A DNA stretch of 64,000 nt from the NCBI GenBank assembly GCA_006937955.1, contig SSNP01000030.1:3901670-3965669 (forward strand), written 5' to 3'. Positions 32,101 to 44,100 of the stretch are shown here, one piece after another (position 1 is the first letter of the stretch; each line of letters starts with the position of its first letter). The position numbers were made by a program, and so were the translations under genes. The notes beneath the pieces were generated by a model, which was not told where the DNA came from, searched no databases, and saw only the letters and a program-made list of their open reading frames with translations. Source of the DNA: Pachypanchax playfairii. Its lineage: Eukaryota; Chordata; Actinopteri; Cyprinodontiformes; Aplocheilidae.

Positions 32101-35100
32101 GGATAAATCTGACCTAAAATTCTAATATCAATTAAAAGAAAAGTTAATTGATGACTTACCAAAACCTGTACGCAGCAAAAAAACATGATTATTTTCTTTC
32201 TTTCTTTTTTAATTATAAAGACAAAAAGTAAAGTAAATTTTATGTAGCCAGTGAAGTTATATCTTTTCTGTGCACGTGGATCACTTCAGGGCCAATAGGC
32301 TGTTCAAATTAGTGTCTGATGGTCATCACATTTAAATTATAATATGATCATCCACTCAAAACAACTGGATCTGATCAAAATATTTGAATTGAGCATTAAA
32401 GAAAGAAGATCCTTCCCTCCACAAGAAGCACAGCATAGTCCCACCACCATCACCACCATCACCACCATCATCACCGCTGCATCACACAGAGCGGTCCAAG
32501 ATGATTTAACTGAAGTTGTTCGTGCACTGAAGGATTTGTGGACCTACCTGTAGAAAGGAACATTTTGTGTAAGGACGTCCTCCAGTGATATTTTATCCTA
32601 ACATACCTTCAGAGTTTGTACAGTAGTGCTCTGTTACAGGAAGAGATAAAACCATGATAGAAGTCAACATCAATATCAGTGAAGCTCTTAATCACATTTG
32701 ATTACAGTCGTCCTTGTCACAACTGAACAAAATCGTTTGTCTTTGTTCAGCCATGCTGTTCTGTGATCCTTCCTTTGGATACTGTTTGTACCTCTGCATC
32801 TGTTCTTTCCAATAGGCCACATTATCACGCCAACTCATGCATGACCACGAGAATAATGCGACAAGGACACACAGCGGAACTAACCGTGCCAACAGGAGGG
32901 CTCGGTTACCTCTTCAGTGTGGACATTTAAAATGAATCAGCATGAAGATGCAGCTAGTTTGTGTTTTAGTACCATGACGAGTCAGATCATACATGCACGA
33001 GTCGCTGGTGTCAGTGGTTTTATCATGTTCATGAACAGCAGCTTGTAGATTTAGGTTCTGGATCACGAGAAGAACAGATTTGGATTACAATATCTTGACT
33101 ATATCATCACTTTAATGATAAGATGATGAGTAAGGGACCGTACAAATGAGTTGTGGTTATCTTCAAATCTAAACTAAAACGTGAGCAAGTGTTTTTTATC
33201 CCTTTGATAGAACTTTTATCTATTAATTTCCATAAAATTGTCAGCTAAACTACAGCTGTTAACAACATCCCCTGCTTCCCAGCATTAATCTCTACATACC
33301 TGATCTGGATAAAGTGAGACTGGTTAGGAACATTTTTTATCAACCTACTGATGCACGGACTCACCTGACAGCTCGTATCAGAGTCTTCACTGCTGGAATC
33401 ACGTCCTCCATGGCCACGTCACAGTATGATTTGTCTTCCACGCTGTCCTCCCCAACTCCTTCCACTGATCCCGAGCAGAGAGAACAACATCAGAGATGTT
33501 CAGAGGGTTCACAAAAAGAGAGCGTTCTGCTTACCATCTGCAGGTGGACGTGGTTTTAGACGAAGTGAGGTGCGGAAACGCGTGCGATCATTAAAGCTCC
33601 AGCTTTTTTGGACCTTGCCGGGGCTGGTAGCTTCTGGGACGTTTTCCTGGCTGGGAGTGCGTCGGACACTGGAGCCCGGGGGCAGCGGCGACGCTTTGTT
33701 CCTGATGGTCTGGGATGAACGGGAGTTGTTCATCCTGATCCGATCCCGGAAACCCATTTTGCTGCTGGCAGTAAAGTCAAATTAGGGTAACACATACAGT
33801 CACAGTGATTTATTTATTTTGACAGACACCACATTTTCTTACTAATTTCCTTACTAATTGTCCACAAAACCCCATTACGTTAGCTGTAATATTCTTAAAC
33901 TTGAAGGAAAACAGCAGAAGAGCAGCCTAAACTTGTTAGAAAAGGTTAGTTAGTGTTAGGTAACACAAACAAGTTTCAATACCAGCATCACATAAACAGA
34001 CAAAAAAGCGACACAAACAAGCTTTAAATTTAGACACAGCAAAAAAAAAAAAAAAAAAAATTATATATATATATATATATACATATGTATAAAAACAAAC
34101 AAAATAAAAATTTGCTGATTTATTATAAAAGAACTAATAGAAAATGCACCACTCAACACTGTTAAAAACTGATTCTGCCCTGAGGATTTACCTATTGTGC
34201 CTATCTTAGCACCTGAATCAGCAAAATCAGCCTGAAACATGATTCAAGACTTGCAGCAATGCTGGTACGGGGAAAAATCTTTCACCTAATGTCACAAAAA
34301 AACACCTTAATCCCATCAGCAGGCTGTAAAGGACATCAAAATACTGACTTCAAAGGGGAAACCATGCAAGAAGGTGCCTCATTACGTACTCAGGACTATT
34401 CATAACAATCCAAGTCAGGCAGATACGTGGGATTTACCGGAGAAAAGCTATTTGCCAGCCACTCTCCACAATAGATTGACTCCTAATGCTTCAGTTATAG
34501 CATGCTCTTGTGGACAACTCCCACTCAGCCACTTACAGATTACATACTGTCACGGATCCATAGGCAGCGCAACTGTCATGCACCGCAGAGCAATTCCAGC
34601 CAAGTCGTTCACTCCTACAGTTTGTCTGATGATAAACTCTTTGTCTTGCGTTGTGATACACATAAGCCAGCCATTTAAACTCAAATTTAAATATTTACAG
34701 AATGTTAGTGGCATTTCATACAAGCGATCTGAAAAACTTCAGGCAGACTGAAGGAAACCAGGGGAGACAGAGTGAAAGACCTTTGCATGCTGCTGGAAAA
34801 GGAAGTTACCGGTCTGGATGCATTCAGGGCTGTAAACTCTCACCGAGAGAGTGTTGCATGCAAACAAAAGCACTCAAAAACCTTGTAAAAATGCAACACA
34901 GGCATGTTGATTTGGTACAGAGGTTTGTAGGAAAGCATGCATCATTTTTTTTCTGCAAGAAGACCCAATTAATGCACAAAGCAAAAAAAGCTGAGGATAA
35001 GAGGCGTGGAGTGTGAACAATGTTTAAATAATTAAATTGTTAAACATTTTTTTATTGTCTCCCCCCTCCCGTTCATCAAATTCTTTTGATGAGAGGATAA

Positions 35101-38100
35101 TACATGTATTTAGCTTGTTGAGGTCACAAATCAACAAGGACTTGTGTCATGATGTCAGCACGTGGATCAATCTGAGTATCAATCCAAAACAACCAAAATC
35201 AGACCTAGCTTGTTCTGCAATTTGAAAAATACAATATGTATTTACGTGAAATAACTCATATAACCATTTGTGGGTTAGAATGTTTGGCTTCTTTAAGAAT
35301 TCAAGAGTTCAGTCAATTTACATCCAATGATTCTGATATGAATTTAACAAAATGTTGATCAAGCCATTGCGCTAGCCCACAAATTTTATAATGCTTCAAG
35401 CAAGATGGGCAGGATTTGTTGTTAAAGTCAGCGACGTTTGAGCGTGCCCCGTGCACAGATCGTTGCCATGGATACCTCTGCTTGCGGCCGGCATGAATCC
35501 GGAAGAGACCCCGCTTTTTAGAAAGGAGCTGACTGGGGAGACACACAAGGCAGAGGGAAAGTGGGTGAGGGGGAAGGTGGCGAGAGGCGTGGAGGAAGTG
35601 GGGGCGTGAATACATCCTGGGAAGAACGGTCAACACCCGTGAAGAAAGAAACAACACAGAGGGGTGAGAAAACATGGAGAGAGGGATGGAGCGTGGAGGG
35701 GTGAAGCTTGACTTGTCAGTACTCCAAATAGCTCTTTTAATGACTTCTGATACTTTAAAATGTAAAACTTTGCATACGAGAGGCAGTTTTTGGATTATGG
35801 AGACAGATTCTGTGCAGCACCCGCTTTTTGCTGCAACAACCTGCTCCAAATTAACATCCTATTCAATAAACAAATGGCTCTGATGATATGCTGACGCAAA
35901 CACACTCCTTGAACTTTTCTTGCTGCAAAATCCATGAAACGACCTTCTGCCCCGGACAAAGCAGGAACAAAGTGACAGAAAGTAAGAGAAAAACGTTTTC
36001 ACAGTGAGTTCAGAGATACTCCTTAAAACTAAACGTCACATCTGGGCAGGAATCAAGCTCAGAACAATCTTTCTATATGAGTGAGTGATAATTTGTACTT
36101 TCATGACCACAACAGTATCGTCTTATCATTACTTAATAATTTAAATAACGACAGCAACAGACAGCTTCTTTCCCTTCTTCATCCTCCCGGGACATGCTTC
36201 TCTTTAACTGCTGCAAAAGCCACATGATTATTTAGTGAATCAGGGCCTGAGTCAGAACAGAAGAGTTGAGCTGGATAAAGCCAATAAATCATTTTAATGT
36301 TCTGTTTGTGTATATTTATCATGGCGTGACAGAATAATCTCAAAAACAAAACAAATCTTTCCAGTAAAACTTGTATTATCTGAGCACATTAACCCTTTCA
36401 TGCATAGTGGTGACTTTAAAGCTGTTTATAACACATTACATGTAATAGGTAGTCATGGGTTACTTTCAAATAAGTCAACTTATTGGACTCTTGTGTATTA
36501 ATCTACCACTCACTTGTAGTGTTAAGTGTATCCTAATATGTTGCAAAATTATAATAATCTACATTTGTTTGTAAAATATGTTCAAAGTAAAGACACATAC
36601 TAAGTGGACATATATACATCTCTTTGACAAGTACAAGAAAAAATAAAAATAACATTTTCTATTATTGAAAAAACTTAGCACCATTCAGGATTTTAACCTA
36701 TCACAATAAAAGCATGAAAGGGTTAATGGACTTATTGCATGCAGTCCATGCAATAATCTGATATTAACCCCTCGCATTATCAACCCTTCATTACTTTAGT
36801 TAAAATTTCAGGTTTATGCTAATCAACATGGTCGAGCAAATCTGTTTGAACAATGAAACCCCTTGAAGTTGCAAGCACACCTCATGACATGAAAAACAAA
36901 CCTGCATGGGACTTCTGCCTTCCTGAGAACAGATGGAGGATGGAGGATGGATGCCATGAAAAGGACAGAATGAACATAAAAAGGAAGACAGAAAGAGGAA
37001 ACTGATGAGTGAAAAGTGGGAGGCAGGAGAATGGGTAGAGTGAGAGTTTAGCGCACAAAGATGCAGAGAAGCAGCAGGACCTTCAACACAGCTGGTCTCA
37101 AACCATGTTAGTGAACTGTTAGATCAACAACACCTCCATGCACAAGGCTGTGTGATCAGTCTTCTTTCAATACACTGTTCTGTAACGTGTGTCTGATGAT
37201 CAGTGTGACTGTTGGTAGACTTTCTGCCACCTGTTTGGATGAACTGTGAAGCTGGAAGTGGTGGCGAGGTGCGTACCTGTCCCCCGAAAGGTAGGGGGAG
37301 CTGTAGGGCCGCAGCCCAGACAGCAGCGTGTGGTAGGAGTTCTGGAGAACCTTCTTGGTGTTACGCTGTCGCTGGAGGTGACTGAACAGTAGCGTCAGTT
37401 CTCTGACACCCGCGTGCACAAATAAACAAACAACAACAAAAAACATGACAAATGAACAAAAAAAACCCAACAAACAATGGAAAAAAGCCCCAAAAAGGCC
37501 AAATCAATGGTCCAAACACTCAAAAGAAGAGGGATGCATGAGGAAAATTTGATGTTCACATGGTCTGAAATATATGGATATTTTATAAATGGAAAATGAC
37601 AAAAAAGCAAAACAATAAAATCTGCCAGAAATTGCTTAGTTCTTATTGACAAAATCAATTTGAAGTTCTTAAAATAAAAACATAGACTGATTCCTTATTC
37701 TCATGTTCCCCTCCTTTTAAGCAAATACAAATTAGTCAAATTAATACATAAACATGACATCACATGTAAAGTCTGTTTTGGGAGTCTGTATTAGGAGTAT
37801 TGTGGTCACCGAGTAAAATGAAAAAAAAAAATCACAAAAGGTTGTTGTTTTTTTAAATAAACTCCAATTTCAAAATTGTAGTGGTCAGAGTAAAGAATAA
37901 AATGAAACATTTTCAATGTAAAAAGTTTAAAGTTTCCAGTTTAGTTAAAAAATTGTTTATTCACTCCTAAAGTTGTACAAGGGGGCAGCTGCCCTGGAAG
38001 CCCCTCATTTCCTGCACTAATGGAAAAGCATGTATTTTCACAAAATGCAAGCGTATATGTTTCTGAAGTGGTTCGACTGCAGGTGATAATCAATACGACT

Positions 38101-41100
38101 GCTGATGGCAAAAAGAATATTCAGGGCATTTTACTGTTTAAATGCTGCTACTGGTTTAATTTGATCTCAGTCATCTGATTTTCAGCTTGAATTGCCAACC
38201 TCACTCTCATCATATGAACATTTATTTTGTGTGATTGATTTTAGCGTTGCTTTTAAAACTAAATTCATAAAATTTTGACTATGTTCTTGAAAATGTAACA
38301 ATATCACATATTGGCTTTATAGTCAAATACATCCTTTCTTAGCTTTTTTTTTATTTAAGTGTCCCAAATACTCCATTGATAAAAATCTAAAAGACTCCCC
38401 ACCAAAAATTTTGGACTTTGTTGACATTTTTTTTATAGTGAAGAGTAAAATTTTACATTCTGAGAAACTGTAAGTAAGTGACTTCCTAATTATTCAACTG
38501 AATGAAAGTGTCCAAACACACACACATGTATATACAGTACAGACCAAAAGTTTGGACACGCCTTCTCATTCAAAGAGTTGTCTTGATTTTCATGACTACA
38601 TTTTAGATACTCAATTAAGAGCATCAAAACTATGAATGAACACATAATGTATGGAATTACTGTATGCACTTACACAAAAAGGGTGAAATAACTGAATACA
38701 TGTGTTATATTTTAGGTTCCTCAAAGTAGCCACCCTTTGCTCTGATTACTGCTTTTCATTCTCTTGAGTTTCAAGAGGTAGTTCATCCTAAATGGTTTTC
38801 CAACAGTCTTGAAGGAGTTCCCAGAGATGCTTAGTACTTGTTGGCCCTTTTGCCTTCACTCTGCGGTTCAGCTCATCCTAAATCTTCTCGATTGGGTTCA
38901 GGTCCGGTGACTTTGGAGGCCAGGTTATTTCACGCTTTTTTGTAAAAGTACAACGTAATTCCATGTGTTCATTCATAGTTTTGATGCTTTCAGTGAGAAT
39001 CTACAATGTAAATAGTCATGAAAATAAAGAAAACTCTTTGAATGAGAAGGTGTGTCCAAACTTTTGGTCTGAACTGTAGTTATTATGAATGTGCATATCC
39101 ATTTAGAAAACCATAATTTGAATTTCTAAATATTAAAGCTTTGAATATCTAGTATTTAAAACCAATTTCACTTGAAACCTGCCAGATGTCACAAAAGATA
39201 AGGTCCAGCTGATTACCTTGACAAGAAAAATGAAACAAGTTTCAACATATCGGAGAAGCATGTAGAAGAATGGGGCATCGCACAACACCAATATCCCATA
39301 GCTGGAAAACCTCACAGCTGACCACAACAATCTTTCAGAACAAAAACCAGTGCTAACAGATGGGACCCACCCAGCATGGTTGACCCAGTGCCATACAGTA
39401 CTGATCATGAAAAACCCAGAGAAAAGGTGCAATTCCATCCAATCGCATGTCTCTATACAACATAGGAGCTCCTGTCAGATGTTATAGCTGATAAAATGAC
39501 TCGGAACGAGACTGTAAGATCAGACAGTCCTATGAACAGCTAAGATAATTCCAAGGACGGCTGGTTTAAATGGGCGAGAGGAGCTACACCCTCACTGATC
39601 TTTACCTTTTATATTTTCTTCTCATTTGGTTGAATTTTGTAGATACCAAAAGACTTTAACCAATAAAATTGGATATGAAATGGCCCTTTGTGTCGGGGTG
39701 TCCAAATGAAAACAGCGAGCACTGGCAATACTAAGAGGGATTATTCACTTCTTTTTAGAGGAAAAACTGAGAATAAATAGTCTGGGGTCAAATAGACCAA
39801 ATGTTATTGATAGCAAAACAACAAAAAAAGAAATCGTAGCTATCGTGCGTCCTGGATTAACTGAACGGATTGAGGCCGAGGAAACAACATCTTTTTGTGT
39901 TACAATGAATGTTGGTCATAAAACATTTGATCAGCAAAGCTTTTCTACATTAACGGACAAAATAAAGCACATCATATCCGATCTAAAGTCAGATCACAGA
40001 GACAACACAGACTCCAGCTCCTCCTTAGGAAGACGTTTTCAGACCAGAGAGAATATATTAACCCTTGAGTGAGTTCTGGGTGGGGTCTCCTTCCAGTGAG
40101 ACACATCTGGATAACATCCAGAGGGAAGCAACCAAGAGGCGTCCAAATCAGATACTCAAACCACCTCAGATGACTCCTTTCGATGTGGAGGAGCAGCTTC
40201 TCTCAGATGATAGAGCTCCTCACCTCGTCTGTACAGCCGAGGCCAGCTACAATATGCAGGCAGCTCATTTCAGCTGCTTGTATCCAGAATATTTTCAGTC
40301 AAACTCTAGAGATCATAACCATGGATACGGGTCTGAACTTTGCGTTTTGGACCACCGCAATCGATTGGAGCAAAGCCCTAATTACTGTGGAACTGGTAAA
40401 AGGCAGAATGCTCTCTTCAGACTGAGCTTGGGTCTTTACATCAAAGGAGTTTCAATATTTTGATATTTGATGAGTGACGGCAAGATCGGAGCAGAAGATG
40501 TTAAAATCCCAGATTGTGAAAATTATATCCAAGATCTTCTATTCATCAAAGGATGCAGACTAAAAGAGCAAATATAACCGGAATGTTTTTATTACAATTA
40601 AATAAGTTACCAAAACTGAAAGGAGCGAACAAAGTCCAAATGTCTCGATAATCAAAATTTAAAAAGTAGACATTTGTTTTGGAAAATTTGGAATGTCTTC
40701 ATTGTAAAAACAAAAGGCAAAATCAAAAATTTGAGGTGGGGAAATAAAAAAATAAAAAAGTGCTTAAATGAATAGACACTGAAAAACCCCAAGTTTTAGT
40801 GTGGAATTAAATGGTAAAAATAACAGAGAGGTGATGGCAAAATGCAAAGCAAAATTATAAACATATAACTGAGAGCAAATCAACACTATTTATATTACAT
40901 CAACTTAATAGAAAATGTTTTCAGACAGAAAAGTACAAATGATGTTTTCTGTTTTATCTCAGATTGTATGAATGCAGGAAAACAAATCTGACATATGGTA
41001 ACTGCCTTTTGTGAGATTTTGTGATGTCATTCTTAAATGTCTGTATTATGATTAACAACGTCCACCACAGATTCCTGATTCGCGTTGAATCAGCTCATTG

Positions 41101-44100
41101 CAGACGCTGAGGCTTGATCAGAAAACCTACCTGAATGAAGGCAACATGCTGTCGTAGAAATACCACGTAGCTGTTAAATATGAGTGTTTAGCATCAGTAG
41201 AATAGAGACGCCATGCAGCCTAAAGACAAAGATAAAAAACAGAAAATTACCACTTCCCACTGAGTAAAAAAAAAGTCTTATTGACTGTCCTTTACCTGTA
41301 TGAGGTTTGCAGCCGGCATCCTTCTTTTCTCAAAGTGTTTCTGCCTGTGCTGCTCTTGGACCTTCAAGGCAAAGCCTGAACCCAAAATACCCTGAAATTC
41401 ACACATCAAACAAAATTCAGAGCTGCATCTTTTGATTTAGGCTAAAAAAAAATGACATTTTAAGGAATACAGAAGCCTCACAGCAGGTAGGGCAAAAAAG
41501 GAGACACCCAGAAGGGCAAATCCTGCAGCCAGAAGTCGTCCTTGCCACGTATGAGGAGTCTTGTCACCATAACCAATTGTGGTCAAAGTTATCTGTGTAG
41601 AGGAAGAAACAAATACTATCATTTAAATCAATGCCAAATGTTTAAGACAGGCAAAATTGTGTGCATGTTAAAAAAGAACATTGTGTAAGTTAATAGTCTG
41701 TACTGCAATGTAAATTTAGGCACCTGCAAGTTGTGTAGTTTCACCTCAAAAAGAACATTTCATTAAAGCAAGTGGCGATGATCGGTCCTCGCACCTTGGC
41801 GGCGCCTTTGCAGTCACCGCCTCCTCAGAGCGCCACTCACATACACTCACCCCCCAAACTCTACCTACGGGCTGAGTCGATCTTTTGCAAGATGCAGATA
41901 ATGTTTATATCATCTATTCTGTGGGGCTTCAAATATTATATTCTATCTAGACTGGGTCGGTAGAACAGACTTTGTGTAAAACCTGACTAGTTAAATGCAT
42001 ATGTCACATTTCAGAAGTCAAGTCAAGTTTATTTATAAAGCACATTTAAAAACAACCAAGGCTGACCAAAGTGCTGTACAGTGACAAGAAAAACAGTAAA
42101 ACAAAATAAACAGAATAAAAGCTCTAAAATACATAAATACATAAAACACTTCACTAATAAAACAATCAAATAAACCTTGTTAAAAGCCAATGAGAAGAGG
42201 TGGGTTTTAAGAGCAGATTTAAAAGTTCCTGAGCTTGTGGAGAATCTGATGTGAGGGGGTAAACTGTTCCAAAGTCTGGGTGCAGCTACAGCAAAAGCCC
42301 TCTCTCCTTTAGTTTTTAATCTGTACCTAGGAACTTCTAAAATCATCAGGTCTGCTGACCTCAAAGATCTCCTGGGCTGGTAGAAGGATAGGTCAAGGTT
42401 TTCATGGCCTTGACCAGTGAAACACCTGAAGGCAGTGAAGTTCATTACTGGTAGGTTTAACAGTGGATTTCCTGTTTAAATTTGGTGCAGATTGGTTGAA
42501 GTATATGGAGATTACAGCAACATTTAGAAACATGGCAAATCACCCAAATTCATAAATTCATGCCATGAACGCGTCTTTTTTGTTATAGTGATAGTTTTTT
42601 TTATCTTAAGTTAGTACATTATATGAGGTCTGACAAAGTTTCAGCTTCTCTGGTCTTGGCAGTACTGGGAACAACATCTATGCATGAAACAAGAGACTTT
42701 CTGAAACTTGGTGGGCGGGGCTTAAATAATGGTGCATTATTGACATGTAGACTTGTTGAGGTCATGACTGTGATCAAGTATATCAGATTTCGATCAGATC
42801 TGATTAGTCATGTGGGAGTTATAACAGTTGCTTTTAAATGTGAAAAACGCAAAATTGTAGGTGAGGCCACACCCATATTTTTAAGTTAGAGGAAATCTTT
42901 TATCATAAATCAATCCGTGATGCCTTAAGACTGCTGACATATTTTGATGGTGAGCCATCAAAGTATCTGGGAGTAGTTAGTTCAAATCTGGTGTCAAATG
43001 TCCAAAAATAAATCGTTTTTGAAAGATGGCTGACTTCCTGTAAAAGTTAGCACATGGGTCCTTGATACATCTGTACAACAAATTTCATAACCCTAAATCA
43101 AAGCAGTGGGCAGGGCTAAGAATTTACAGGCTTTAAATGAGAAGAAAAGGGGCACTGTTAGCCACGCCCACATGTGCTGACAAAGTTTCTTCCTAAAAAG
43201 CTTAGTCCTGATCTGATCACGAATGTAGATTTAATAGCAATAATGAAAATGATGGTGAGAAAATCAAATTAAACATATTTAATGTTTATATTATTAAACA
43301 TTACTTAACACAAAATTTAATGTCAACACACAAAATTTGTCTGTTTGGCTGACTAGATTAACCTGTTCTGGTGATTATTTTTTTTATTTTACATTTGAAT
43401 AAAATCTTTGTTAAATATTTAACTGAAGTTGAAAATGTATTTTTAATACAGGGTTTACATTAACTCATCTTTACAAATGTTTTATTGACCGTCACTTAAT
43501 TAGATTTATGCAGCCCCACCCGAAAAAATATTTCACCAGCCAAAACTGGTAAAAGTTTAAAGTGATGCCCCGCCCACACTGTAAATCTTCTGTAGAACTT
43601 TTAGACTGTCCTGACCACGTTTGGTGTTGATATGCATAAAACTGTGGGAGGAGTTCATTCAAATAGGAGGCGTAAAATTGCCAAAATTACACAGTTTTTC
43701 CAAGATGGCCGACTTCCTATTGACTTTTGATCACACCTCCAAGAGGCTTTTTTTGTCCACAACTATACCATCTATCAACTCACCAAATTTCAAAGCTGTA
43801 AATAAAAGCAGTAGAAAGCGCACTTTCAAAAGGTGGCACACTGGCACTATTTATATTTAGAAGCTCCACCCAATTTCAACACCCTCAAATTTTTCAAATT
43901 TTTCTATTTTTGGGGAGGGTGTAGCCAAAATTTCATGACTTTTCAGGTATGATCAGCCCCCCAAAATCCAGTTAAAGACGCAGAAGAACTTGGAATAAAA
44001 ATAAGAAGAAACAGCGAGGATATAATAGGCCTTCGCACCGCCTTCAGTGCTCCGGCCTAATTACATCTTTTAGACTCTAGAAGTTGATTTTTTTTTTTTA

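Larger units (their letters stand above)
28441..33364 (-). other. kcnq4 intron 11 with repeats
   Basis: A 4.9-kb intron holding nested MITEs (29352-30031), a CTC-rich tract near 30260, an ambiguous N at 31185, a CACCAT-type repeat near 32443-32470 and one unexplained membrane-like open frame (32692-32919). No further kcnq4 exon is needed, because the flanking exons join in frame. Confidence 0.7.

Noticed and set aside
34374..35016. Overlapping plus-strand frames of 104-125 codons
   Set aside because: No domain, no splice partners, opposite to kcnq4. Nothing supports expression.
35313..35849. 178-codon minus-strand frame in kcnq4 intron 9
   Set aside because: Low-complexity Ser/Leu/Pro text from a GA-rich tract, and no family resemblance. 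The flanking kcnq4 exons join in frame without it.
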